A stretch of 64,000 nucleotides of DNA, from the NCBI GenBank assembly GCA_016125225.1, contig WGME01000034.1:1-64000 (forward strand), given 5' to 3'. Position numbers and translations under genes: made by a program. The notes beneath the pieces were generated by a model. It did not search any database. It was not told the DNA's origin and was given only the letters and a program-made list of their open reading frames with translations. The stretch is from a bacterium. Lineage in GTDB: Bacteria; Planctomycetota; Planctomycetia; Planctomycetales; Planctomycetaceae. Shown in pieces: positions 56,031 to 64,000 of this stretch (its first letter is position 1; each line of letters begins with the position of its first letter).

Positions 56031-57464
56031 TCAGTTCCCTGTCGCTTCCAGCACGAACGGTTCGGTGATGATCATGCCCGGTGAAACATGGTTCTGAAGT
56101 TCGGCCGCCGAAGTTGCCACCAGCGGGCTGATCTCCACGGGCACATCATCGCCAATCGTGCAGCCACAGTCCCGCAACCAGCACCGTTGTCGTGCCATCA
56201 TCGCAGCACGGGCGGTTTGGGGAGAATCTGGTCCATCGGCGTTTTTGATCGGCAGAAACTCGTCGGCCCGTCGACCTTCTACGACTAAGGCCGTCTTGGC
56301 CCACGGCAGGACATCGAAGATGAACCGCTCGAATTTGAAGGCATTAGCGGTCTCCGGAGTCACCGTCTGCCGCGACTCGCAATCCCAATAGGGAGACACT
56401 TTCCGCGCGATATGAAATGGCATGGCATGTTCATCGATCAGGGCGTGTTCCAGAAACTCGCGCTGAAAGAGGTGAATGGCCGTGTTGCCCGCCCACAGTC
56501 GCAAGCCCCCTTGGGCATCGGTTTGAGCAGCGGCATCGGCCGGGAGATCGCTGTATTCAATGATGCGCGTCAGACCATCCACGGAAACGGCAAGACCCAT
56601 CTTCTCCTGAGCAGAAGTCTTGGAGACAACCTTGGTGCTCACGTCCGCCTGACGATCCAGATGCCAGCCGATGAAGGCGGGATCGCACAGCGGTGTCGCG
56701 GGGTTATCGACCTGATGATAGAACAGCGTTTCAATGCCCCGGCTACGCCAGTCGTTCAGAATGTTCTCCCGTGCCAGGGCTATGAGCATCCCGCCATGAC
56801 CATCGGGACTTAAGGCCAACTGATCGGGACCGGCCAGCAAGACCTGCCGCGTGGCGATATCGACCGCAGGCAACGAACCTTGCTGGAACAGCCGCAGATC
56901 CGATTCCGGCAAACCGAAATGATTGTGTTGTGCAAAAAAAGCGGCCGAGTCGGCATGAGTGGCGTCGCTGGTCATGACGGCGTAGGGAATCGGCTGGCCA
57001 TACCGCTGACGCAAGGCCCGCAGATGTTCGCAAAACCACTGGTATAGCGATTTGCCTGTGATCGTCCCGAAAGGAAACATTCCCTTGGGGGCATCAAAAC
57101 CGAGACGCGAACCTTGTCCGCCGGCTACTACCACGACGCCAACTTTGCCAGCCCGCAGCCAATCCTCACCCCGCTCCCGCATCGCCTGCCACTGCTGACG
57201 ATCGGCTTCTGTTTGCGGGAGACAGACCAGATGATCAGGAGGCTGGGCCCGGGCAGCCAGTTCGCGGACCGACTCGGTCGAGTCCTGCTGGCTGGCTTCG
57301 GCTGTGGCGATGAGTTGTGTTACCAGTTCCCAGTCAACTTCCAGCAACTGCTTCACCCAGGCAGTCTGCGCCGAGACTGGTAATCTGCGGGCATGCTCGA
57401 TGAGATGCGTCTGACCTGCCGCGGTCAATTGCTCAGCCAGATAGGGAGAGATCAGGGCAGACAT
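56031..57464 (-). CDS. UDP-sugar pyrophosphorylase, UDPGP/UAP1-like
   Basis: A 477-residue nucleotidyltransferase that makes UDP-N-acetylglucosamine or UDP-glucose from UTP and sugar 1-phosphate. The nucleotide loop VVVVAGGQGSRLGFDAPKGM (near residue 113) has the L-G-x-x-x-P-K-G form typical of UDPGP type 1 and of eukaryotic UAP1. QGSLPAVDIAT, SPDGHGGMLIAL, YHQVDNPATPLCDPAFIG and FKFERFIFDVLPWA are the other UAP1 signatures. UAP1-type motifs (GHGG, NP-type metal site) favour UDP-GlcNAc over UDP-glucose. ATG 57464 is chosen, since the conserved N-terminus begins there. It is divergent from hemL with a 171-base gap. Confidence 0.88.
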   Translation of the reverse strand: MSALISPYLAEQLTAAGQTHLIEHARRLPVSAQTAWVKQLLEVDWELVTQLIATAEASQQDSTESVRELAARAQPPDHLVCLPQTEADRQQWQAMRERGEDWLRAGKVGVVVVAGGQGSRLGFDAPKGMFPFGTITGKSLYQWFCEHLRALRQRYGQPIPYAVMTSDATHADSAAFFAQHNHFGLPESDLRLFQQGSLPAVDIATRQVLLAGPDQLALSPDGHGGMLIALARENILNDWRSRGIETLFYHQVDNPATPLCDPAFIGWHLDRQADVSTKVVSKTSAQEKMGLAVSVDGLTRIIEYSDLPADAAAQTDAQGGLRLWAGNTAIHLFQREFLEHALIDEHAMPFHIARKVSPYWDCESRQTVTPETANAFKFERFIFDVLPWAKTALVVEGRRADEFLPIKNADGPDSPQTARAAMMARQRCWLRDCGCTIGDDVPVEISPLVATSAAELQNHVSPGMIITEPFVLEATGN

Positions 57465-57635
57465 CGAAAATCGGATGCATCCATAGCTGGTAGGGTGAGC
57501 GGCTTGTCTCACGATTATGACGGTTGCCTGAACCGGACGGTAGGGCAGATCGGCGCAGCAGATGCCACGCTCCCGCGAATTCGTTATGATCCGTGTTCTT
57601 TATCGGAACATGAACCTGCAGCAAGTGTTTCTTCC

Positions 57636-58934
57636 ATGCCCCGCAGACACGAACGCAGCCAGACCGAATTCGCCCGTGCCCAGAAGTCCATCCCCGGCGG
57701 CGTAAACAGCCCCGCCCGTGCCTTCGGCGGAGTCGGTGGGACCCCCGTCTTCATGCAGAAGGGAGAGGGTGCCTCTCTCTACGATCTCGATGGTAATCGG
57801 TACATCGATTACATCGGCTCTTGGGGGCCACACATCCTCGGGCATCGTCCGCCGGAGATTATCGCCGCAATTCTCGCCGCGCTCGATCGGGGCACCAGTT
57901 TCGGGGCACCGACGGAACTCGAAAGCGAGCTCGCGGAACTCGTCATTGCCGCGGTCCCTTCCGTTGAAATGGTCCGCATGGTGAACTCCGGTACGGAAGC
58001 CACCATGAGTGCCATCCGGGTGGCCCGGGGTTATACCGGCCGCGATAAGATCATCAAATTTGCCGGGTGTTATCACGGCCATGTCGACAGCCTGCTGGTG
58101 AAAGCCGGTAGCGGTGCCCTCACGCATGGCAACCCCTCCAGCCCCGGCGTTCCCGCCGGTTGCACGCAGGACACCATCGTTCTCGACTACAACGACCCGC
58201 AACAACTGACAGACGCTTTCCAGGTGCATGGCGATCAACTCGCGGCGGTCATTCTTGAACCGGTCGTTGGCAACATGGGCCTCGTCATTCCGCACCGTGA
58301 GTTCCTCACAATGCTCCGCGAATTGTGCGATCGCCACGGCACGGTCCTGATCTTTGACGAAGTGATGACCGGGTTCCGGTTGTCCTACGGCGGTGCTCAG
58401 CAGTTGTTCGACATCACGCCCGATATGACGACGTTGGGCAAGATCATCGGCGGTGGCATGCCCGTCGGTGCATACGGGGGGCGAGCTGACATTCTGAAGT
58501 GCGTGTCGCCGATGGGGCCGGTTTATCAGGCGGGCACATTGTCGGGCAATCCGGTCGCGATGGCGGCTGGCATCGCCATGCTCACCTTGTTGAGGGATCG
58601 TGACCCGTATCCCGAACTCGCCGATTACACGCGCCGCCTGGCGATGGGCCTCTCTGAGATCGCCAAGCGGAAGGGCATTCCGCATACGTGTCCGCATCTC
58701 GGCAGCATGATCACGTTGTTCTTCAATGCGGACCCAGTCACTAGCCTGGCGGTAGCGATGAGGTCCGATACAGCCCGCTTCGCGAAATTCTTCCATGCGA
58801 TGCTGGATGAAGGAGTCTACCTCGCGTGCAGTCAGTACGAAGCGAACTTCGTTTCGACGTGCCACACCGAAGCCGACCTCGAAGCCACCCTCGCCGCCGC
58901 CGAAATCGCCATGGGGAAACTTGTGGAAGCATGA
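57636..58934 (+). CDS. hemL: Glutamate-1-semialdehyde 2,1-aminomutase
   Basis: A 432-residue PLP enzyme that converts glutamate-1-semialdehyde to 5-aminolevulinate for heme synthesis. The start MPRRHERSQTEFARAQKSIP is followed by GGVNSPARAFGGVGGTPVFM, a hemL hallmark. The GSEATMSAIR-like NSGTEATMSAIRVARGYTGR, the carboxylate/Asp motif LIFDEVMTGFRL and the PLP lysine in TLGKIIGGGMPVGAYGG (near residue 268) are present. The frame is open upstream to 57393, but the conserved protein starts at 57636. It is followed by three hairpins before pyrF. Confidence 0.96.
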   Translation: MPRRHERSQTEFARAQKSIPGGVNSPARAFGGVGGTPVFMQKGEGASLYDLDGNRYIDYIGSWGPHILGHRPPEIIAAILAALDRGTSFGAPTELESELAELVIAAVPSVEMVRMVNSGTEATMSAIRVARGYTGRDKIIKFAGCYHGHVDSLLVKAGSGALTHGNPSSPGVPAGCTQDTIVLDYNDPQQLTDAFQVHGDQLAAVILEPVVGNMGLVIPHREFLTMLRELCDRHGTVLIFDEVMTGFRLSYGGAQQLFDITPDMTTLGKIIGGGMPVGAYGGRADILKCVSPMGPVYQAGTLSGNPVAMAAGIAMLTLLRDRDPYPELADYTRRLAMGLSEIAKRKGIPHTCPHLGSMITLFFNADPVTSLAVAMRSDTARFAKFFHAMLDEGVYLACSQYEANFVSTCHTEADLEATLAAAEIAMGKLVEA

Positions 58935-58946
58935 ATCACCATTTAG

Positions 58947-58970
58947 CCCCTGGTTGCTCGCAACCGGGGG
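58947..58970 (+). repeat. Hairpin 1 of the hemL-pyrF intergenic region
   Basis: CCCCTGGTTG and CAACCGGGGG pair over 10 positions (one T-G wobble) around a CTCG loop. It begins 13 bases after the hemL stop. Together with the next hairpin it looks like a REP-type repeat pair. Confidence 0.65.
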
Positions 58971-58998
58971 AATGTGAAATCGAGGTCAATCGTAGCCC

Positions 58999-59016
58999 CC
59001 CGTTGTGCACAACGGG
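58999..59016 (+). repeat. Hairpin 2 of the hemL-pyrF intergenic region
   Basis: CCCGTTGT and ACAACGGG form a perfect 8-bp stem with a 2-base centre. It is preceded by TAGCCCC as is hairpin 1 (both flanks read TAGCCCC), suggesting that the two are copies of one repeat family. Confidence 0.65.
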
Positions 59017-59032
59017 ATGTTAATTGAATAGA

Positions 59033-59056
59033 CCGCCACACGGCGGTGGCGGCTTT
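59033..59056 (+). terminator. Terminator between hemL and pyrF
   Basis: CCGCCAC and GTGGCGG form a 7-bp GC-rich stem with a 6-base loop followed by CTTTT. It is the best terminator candidate for hemL and would separate it from pyrF. Confidence 0.65.
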
Positions 59057-59063
59057 TGAATCC

Positions 59064-59091
59064 TCAACTCTTAACTCTCAACCCTTAACGA
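59064..59091. repeat. Two tandem 14-base repeats before pyrF
   Basis: TCAACTCTTAACTC and TCAACCCTTAACGA lie head to tail and agree at 11 of 14 positions, ending four bases before the pyrF start codon. They occupy the place where a ribosome binding site is expected, and no good one is seen. Confidence 0.6.
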
Positions 59092-59095
59092 CTAA

Positions 59096-60046
59096 ATGAC
59101 CCCCTACTCCACCCGCCTGCATAACGCGATCCGCGCCAAGCAAACCATCGCTCTTGTGGGGCTCGATCCCCGGCTCGACTGGTTGCCTGCGGAGATTCTG
59201 AACTCGGCACGCGAACAACTCGACGATCCGCAGGCCATCGCCGCCCAAGCGTTCGAAGAATTCTGCATTCGGATCATTGATGTCGTTGCACCGCTGGTCC
59301 CGGCGGTCAAACCACAGGCGGCGTTCTTCGAGGAGCTCGGTCCCGATGGTTGTCTCGCCCTGTGCCGCGTGATCCGCTATGCCCGCGAACAGGGGCTGAT
59401 TGTCATCTGCGATGCCAAGCGGGGTGATATCGGCACCACGGCGGAAGCTTATGCCCGGGCTTATCTCGCCGGAGACGATCCCTATGCCGCGCCGTGGGCC
59501 GCTGATGCGCTCACGGTGAATCCGTATCTCGGCCGCGACACGCTCGACCCGTTCGTCAAAGTCGCGAATGAACGGGGGGCGGGAATCTATGTGCTGGTCC
59601 GCACGAGTAACCCTGGCGCGGGGACATTCCAGGACCGCACGATGGACGGACAGACGGTCTATCAAACGGTCGCGGACGTTGTCGAATCGCTTTCCGCCGC
59701 GAACAAGAATGCGGACGGTTACGGCTGCGTGGGTGCCGTGGTGGGTGCGACCTATCCCGCTGAGCTTGCCGAGCTACGGGAGCGGATGCCGAGCGTACCG
59801 TTGCTCATTCCCGGTTATGGCAGTCAGGGGGGCACAGCGGCCGATGTGCGAGCGGCATGCCGGGCCGATGGTCTGGGAGCGCTGGTTAACAATTCGCGGG
59901 GCATCAACTTCGCGTATCGCAGTGGAGCACTCGCCGAGGAATTCGGCGAGCAACGCTGGGAAGCCGCCGTGGAAGCCGCGACGAAACGGATGATCGCCAA
60001 TCTGGCAACTCATCTGCCAAAGATCACTCACGTGGAAAACGGTTGA
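59096..60046 (+). CDS. pyrF: Orotidine 5'-phosphate decarboxylase (type 2)
   Basis: A 316-residue enzyme that decarboxylates OMP to UMP in pyrimidine synthesis. The N-terminus [15 protein letters not shown] and the catalytic [19 protein letters not shown] (Lys near 106) are characteristic of the longer type 2 form. Later [18 protein letters not shown] and [17 protein letters not shown], then [20 protein letters not shown], complete the barrel. At 316 residues it is longer than the classical type 1 (about 240), as expected for type 2. It lies downstream of hemL after a terminator-like hairpin and is probably transcribed alone. Confidence 0.94.
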   Translation: MTPYSTRLHNAIRAKQTIALVGLDPRLDWLPAEILNSAREQLDDPQAIAAQAFEEFCIRIIDVVAPLVPAVKPQAAFFEELGPDGCLALCRVIRYAREQGLIVICDAKRGDIGTTAEAYARAYLAGDDPYAAPWAADALTVNPYLGRDTLDPFVKVANERGAGIYVLVRTSNPGAGTFQDRTMDGQTVYQTVADVVESLSAANKNADGYGCVGAVVGATYPAELAELRERMPSVPLLIPGYGSQGGTAADVRAACRADGLGALVNNSRGINFAYRSGALAEEFGEQRWEAAVEAATKRMIANLATHLPKITHVENG

Positions 60047-60270
60047 GCGCCGCGTTGGCCATGCTCTATTTCCGAAAAATACCCATGCTTCATGGCAATC
60101 GGAACCATCTCACGATTTGTTAGAGTGAGATTCCCACGGGCATTCCGTTGTCCTCATGGGCGGGAAATCCAGGGGGGCTGTTGCCATGCACCAGAAGGAA
60201 TATGTAAAAACAGTGTTCTACAGTTCGCGCTGCTGGTAACAAGCCGTCGCACACCATTCTGGAATGCTCT

Positions 60271-63200
60271 GTGACTGTGACGACATTACCCGAATCGTTT
60301 GGCCGCTACCGTGTTCTCAAGTTACTCGGTCGCGGTGGAATGGGAGCGGTTTATCTGGCGGAAGATACCCAGCTTCATCGTCAGGTTGCGCTCAAGATTC
60401 CCACGACTGAGGGAACACCGTCCTCTGAACTGCTGGAGCGGCATTATCGCGAAGCGCGCCTCGCTGCAACGCTACGAAATTCCCATATCTGTCCGGTCTA
60501 CGATGTGGGAGAGATCGACGGCATTCACTTTATTTCGATGGCCTATATCGAAGGAGAGCCGCTCTCGAAACGCATCCCGGAGAATGGCTGGACGTCCGAA
60601 CGCCAGGTCTTGTCGCTGATTCGAAAACTCGCTTTGGCGTTACAGTCGGCACATGATCTGGGAATCCTCCATCGGGATCTGAAACCAGCCAACATTATGC
60701 TCGATCGCCAGCGCGAGCCGGTCATCATGGATTTTGGCCTGGCACGACAGATGAACGAGACTGCGGCACGGCTGACCCAAAGTGGCGTCATCGTGGGTTC
60801 TCCTGCCTATATGTCCCCGGAACATGTCGAAGGACAACCAGATAAGCTGTCAGGAGCTGCGGATCAATACAGCCTGGGTGTCATCTTGTATGAACTGTTG
60901 ACCGGACGGCTCCCTTTTCGAGGCAGTATCAGCGCTGTCATTGGTCAGATCCTATCGCAACCTCCTCCCTCACCACGTGACATCCGTGCGGACCTCGATC
61001 CCCGTGTTGCGGGCTTGTGTCAGCGGATGCTGGCAAAATCACCACACGACCGATATCCCTCTTTGAAGTCTGTTGCGGAGGAAATCACACGCATTCTGAA
61101 GTCTCCGGTGAACAGCTCTCCGAGCGCGACTCCTGAGTCCGTCAGCTCGACCTCTCGCAAAGCAGACACACAGAAGTCTGCAGAACTCTCTGTCCTCAAC
61201 CGTGAGCGTTGGAATCAGGAAATCCCGGCGCTGTTGAAACTGGCCGAGAATCTGTTCCGCAAGCACGACTACTCCGAAGTATGCCGGGTCCTTGGTCAGA
61301 TTCCCCCTGGATTCCGAAATCAGGATGTCGAGCAACTGCTGACGAAAGCCTCAGAATATGACGACGAATGCTGCCTGCTATTGAACGACATCGAACAGGT
61401 CATTAAGCAGGAAAGTGCCGTTGAACTCGGGCCGATGCTCAAGCGGCTGCTGCAGTTGAAGCCGGGGCATAAAGGGATGCAGGAACTGGCGCACGATGTC
61501 GCCCGTTATGGTGTCGAGCGTGCCCTGAGAATCCGTCGAAAAGACCATCAGTATCTGGACCCTGCCGGTCGCACGATTGAACCCAAGCATGTAATTATGG
61601 CGTTTGGCGGTTTGGTGGCTCTGTGTGCGGCCGTCTATTTCGGCACACTGGCATATGTCCAACCGACAGGCACTGTACTGATCGAAGTCAAGAACCCGGG
61701 CATTGCAATCTCCTTTGCGGATGCGAACGTCTCCAGCGAGAACACCGGTCAAAGAATTCGCGTCCCCGTCGCAGAGAACATTCCGTTGTCTGCTTCCGTC
61801 GATGGCGTGCCGATCCATGCTGCCTCGCAAACCCTCTCGGTCAATAAACAGGAAACGAAGACCATCACGGCCCGTCTTCTGCCAGATCACTCACTCGAAG
61901 TCACCATTGCTGGACGTACCCATGTCTTCGCCACGCCACAATCCGTGGCTGGTGGCGATCAGCCAGAAAATCCAGACAACAAGCTTGCAGCGCCACAAGC
62001 AGACCCTTGGATATCGCTGTTCAATGGTCAGGATTTGTCTGGGTGGAGAACAAACGGACAAGCCTGGCAGGTCCAAAATCAGGTTCTGGAGATTCTGCCG
62101 GTACGCATGACTGGCAAAACACACTTGGAAACTACTGAAAGCTACAGCGATTTCGAGCTGCGACTGCAATTCCGATTGCTCAATCAGGGGGCCATCTCAT
62201 TGGGCTTTCGCTTCGGACGGGACGATGTCGGCTGGAACCTTGGCCCACAACTCAACCTGGGCTATTTTGGCAAAAATGACTTTGGAAAGGAGAACGAGAC
62301 GGGGAACTTGTTCGCGTTGCTCAACCGCACGCCAACGACCCTCGTGAAAGCCACCGACAAGCAACGGGATGTTTACCAGCCAGCTTTGCACCGCGGTGAT
62401 TGGATCGATGTCTATCTGCGCTGCGAAGGACCACGCATCATCGCGGAAATTAACGGGCAACGGACTGTCGACTACACCGACACCGCAAGCCAGCTGCCTC
62501 TCTCGGGCACCATCGATTTTTACACGCCGGGGTCTCAGCCCGTCTCGGCCGAGGTGCGTGATATCCGTCTCCGCGAACTGAAGACATCCGCGACACCGGT
62601 GGCTCCTCTTGCAATGTCAGCTATGCCGCAGATTCCCACTGATCAATCGGATTCCTCATCCTTGCCAAAAGGACCTCGGATTCTGTTTGAAGACGATTAC
62701 AGCAGTCCCAAGCCATATTGGTCGAACACCACCGCGGAACAATTGAAAGAGAATCCCGACCACTCCTGGGGATTTCGTGACGGTGTCTATTTCGATGAAG
62801 TTCGAGCCACCTCGTGGTACTTCGGCTTTCTGCCCGGAGGGCCGTACAAAGAATGTTCCTGGGAAATGGCGGCCCGTGTGACTGGCGATAATCCCTCCAG
62901 TCGTGGTTCGCTCGTAGTGCACCTTATTCAGTCTGGTCGCGGGATTCAGTTGCGCCTGGATGGGCATGGACTCTTATGGATTGCTCCCAGCAGCGTCACG
63001 TTCGATACATTCTCCGCTGGTCCCTGGTTAGGTCCGATCCAGCATACTGCGATCAAATCGGGTGGCGGAGCCTACAACAACATTCGACTGGAAGCCCGCA
63101 AGCGTCGGCTGGATGTGATCGTGAACGATGTCGCCGTGATTCCCCCGTTGGAATTCGAGTGGGATCTGACGCCGTTTTCGATCGGGCTGGGAGTCGATTG

Positions 63201-63774
63201 CCAGAGTCCGGCAGTCCGCGCGGAATGGGATAAGAACGTGATTCGCGAACTCGATTCGCTTCCAACAGACAGCGCAGAAACGAAGGCGCAGATCGTTCGA
63301 TTTCTGTCCAACGGAGCCGCCCGCCTGCCTGATGGCACCGTGTGCTATGAAGGAGCGTCGCTCAAGCGGGTGGAAGTCAATGGTGGCAGCGCGAATCCAC
63401 AGTGGGATCTGCAGGCGTTCCAGGGCGTCTGGACCAATGACATGCAAGTCCTCTGGACCGCAGAGAAGGCAGGCCACTCGCTCACGTGGGAATTGCCGGT
63501 TGCCACTGAAGGTCTATACGACATCGTCGCCGGGTTCACTCTGGGACCAGACTTCGGTCGCTTCCGCTTCACACTGGATGATCAGCCGTTGCCCAATGGA
63601 AAAGCGGTCGAACTGTTTGATCCTCGTGTGCAACCGGCCAAGCCGATTTCGCTCGGCACACTGCCATTGACTCCCGGCAAGAAGCGATTGACCGCAACAG
63701 TCATTGGCAAGCATCGGGCATCGACGGGCTTCTTCCTGGGATTGGACGAACTGCGTTTGGTCCCCGCAAAATAG
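60271..63774 (+). CDS. Membrane Ser/Thr protein kinase fused to DUF1080-type beta domains
   Basis: A 1167-residue protein. Residues 8-275 are a Hanks-type kinase: GRYRVLKLLGRGGMGAVYLA, catalytic lysine in VALKIP, HRDLKPANIMLD, DFGLAR and APE-like SPEH. Residues 315-435 are a helical linker. One membrane segment lies near 440-460 (MAFGGLVALCAAVYFGTLAY). A PEGA-like strand-rich part follows, then a DUF1080 (3-keto-disaccharide hydrolase-like) domain from about 578 (WISLFNGQDLSGWRTNGQAW), and another concanavalin-like region near 800-990. The kinase would act inside and the beta domains outside, suggesting carbohydrate or surface sensing. GTG 60271 has GGA about eight bases upstream. Confidence 0.9.
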   Translation: MTVTTLPESFGRYRVLKLLGRGGMGAVYLAEDTQLHRQVALKIPTTEGTPSSELLERHYREARLAATLRNSHICPVYDVGEIDGIHFISMAYIEGEPLSKRIPENGWTSERQVLSLIRKLALALQSAHDLGILHRDLKPANIMLDRQREPVIMDFGLARQMNETAARLTQSGVIVGSPAYMSPEHVEGQPDKLSGAADQYSLGVILYELLTGRLPFRGSISAVIGQILSQPPPSPRDIRADLDPRVAGLCQRMLAKSPHDRYPSLKSVAEEITRILKSPVNSSPSATPESVSSTSRKADTQKSAELSVLNRERWNQEIPALLKLAENLFRKHDYSEVCRVLGQIPPGFRNQDVEQLLTKASEYDDECCLLLNDIEQVIKQESAVELGPMLKRLLQLKPGHKGMQELAHDVARYGVERALRIRRKDHQYLDPAGRTIEPKHVIMAFGGLVALCAAVYFGTLAYVQPTGTVLIEVKNPGIAISFADANVSSENTGQRIRVPVAENIPLSASVDGVPIHAASQTLSVNKQETKTITARLLPDHSLEVTIAGRTHVFATPQSVAGGDQPENPDNKLAAPQADPWISLFNGQDLSGWRTNGQAWQVQNQVLEILPVRMTGKTHLETTESYSDFELRLQFRLLNQGAISLGFRFGRDDVGWNLGPQLNLGYFGKNDFGKENETGNLFALLNRTPTTLVKATDKQRDVYQPALHRGDWIDVYLRCEGPRIIAEINGQRTVDYTDTASQLPLSGTIDFYTPGSQPVSAEVRDIRLRELKTSATPVAPLAMSAMPQIPTDQSDSSSLPKGPRILFEDDYSSPKPYWSNTTAEQLKENPDHSWGFRDGVYFDEVRATSWYFGFLPGGPYKECSWEMAARVTGDNPSSRGSLVVHLIQSGRGIQLRLDGHGLLWIAPSSVTFDTFSAGPWLGPIQHTAIKSGGGAYNNIRLEARKRRLDVIVNDVAVIPPLEFEWDLTPFSIGLGVDCQSPAVRAEWDKNVIRELDSLPTDSAETKAQIVRFLSNGAARLPDGTVCYEGASLKRVEVNGGSANPQWDLQAFQGVWTNDMQVLWTAEKAGHSLTWELPVATEGLYDIVAGFTLGPDFGRFRFTLDDQPLPNGKAVELFDPRVQPAKPISLGTLPLTPGKKRLTATVIGKHRASTGFFLGLDELRLVPAK

Positions 63775-63860
63775 TTCGATAGACCGGATCTTACGCCGTT
63801 CACCGGCCATCCGACAGGTTGCTTCTGAATCGACGTGAAAAACGGAATTGAAAGAGCGTG

Positions 63861-64000
63861 ATGCAAAAACGAATCATCGTGATCTGCCTTTGTCTTTGGC
63901 TGGTCTCCGTAGCTGTTGTCAAAGCGGCAGAGCAGCCCAACTTCATCGTCGTTTATTGCGATAACCTCGGGTATGGCGATATCGAGCCGTTTGGTTCCAC
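63861..64000 (+). CDS. Sulfatase, N-terminal fragment (runs off the window)
   Basis: The first 46 residues of a secreted arylsulfatase-type protein. A signal peptide (MQKRIIVICLCLWLVSVAVV, cleaved after KAA) is followed by QPNFIVVYCDNLGYGDIEPF. This is the formylglycine-sulfatase start: the N-F-I-V-V-Y-C-D-N-L-G-Y-G-D pattern supplies the first metal ligand pair. In the majority the metal aspartates are DD; here DN is seen, a common variant. The catalytic C/S-x-P-x-R lies beyond the window. It is 86 bases after the kinase gene on the same strand. Planctomycetes encode many such sulfatases for sulfated polysaccharides. Confidence 0.88.
   Translation, partial: MQKRIIVICLCLWLVSVAVVKAAEQPNFIVVYCDNLGYGDIEPFGS

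Noticed and set aside
57600-58865. 421-codon minus-strand frame opposite hemL
   Set aside because: Antisense shadow; hemL on the plus strand is unambiguous.

Overview
The window looks like chromosomal DNA of a planctomycete (Planctomycetales-type; I cannot name the genus). The evidence is two DUF1559 proteins with a prepilin N-terminus and an H-X9-DG C-terminus, a Ser/Thr kinase fused to a DUF1080 domain, the first bases of a sulfatase, a eukaryote-like UDP-sugar pyrophosphorylase, giant pseudopilins and many small lipoproteins. The DNA is moderately GC-rich. No phage, CRISPR or plasmid genes are visible. The only mobile DNA is the tail of an IS3-type transposase at the left edge.

Layout. 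0-5.4 kb: IS3 remnant, then gyrB, a dciA-like gene and dnaN on the minus strand (replication block, no dnaA in view) and an anchored protein of unknown function. 5.4-25 kb: one minus-strand type II secretion/type IV pilus-like assembly locus. In transcription order it reads GspE-like ATPase, PilT, second GspE/PilB, GspF/PilC, then pseudopilins in a G, (extra), H, I, J, K-like order, ending in a 1586-residue GspK-like protein and a DUF1559 protein. Several of these genes overlap by 1-4 bases. 25.4-28.6 kb: tRNA-Ala(CGC), an rRNA methyltransferase, a degenerate receiver protein, a small lipoprotein and a second DUF1559 protein. 28.9-32 kb: regulators (sigma-54 activator, STAS protein overlapping an ECF-like sigma factor).

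32-37 kb: a compact minus-strand phosphonate-degradation operon of an MFS-type permease, Zn-alcohol dehydrogenase, PhnZ-like diiron HD oxygenase, FAD amine oxidoreductase and PhnX. It holds two different C-P cleavage enzymes but neither PhnW nor PhnY. 37.4-45.6 kb: an accessory cluster of a GMC oxidoreductase, two cytochromes P450, a sulfotransferase, a thioester-reductase-like SDR and a saccharopine-dehydrogenase-like reductase. I recognise no known product for it, and one P450 has lost the I-helix acid/alcohol pair. This is the best candidate for an undescribed system.

45.7-64 kb: mixed housekeeping and cell-surface genes: a carboxypeptidase-regulatory-like exported protein, a pseudo-receiver, DUF817, ArsS-like radical SAM, an SH3 protein, a lipoprotein, UxaE-like epimerase coupled to a sarcosine-oxidase-like gene, a UDP-sugar pyrophosphorylase, hemL, pyrF, the kinase-DUF1080 fusion and a truncated sulfatase. 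Hairpin-rich intergenic repeats lie between gyrB and dciA and between hemL and pyrF.

All assignments come from reading motifs; no database search was run. Starts were moved downstream where a better ribosome binding site, gene overlap or domain start supported it.
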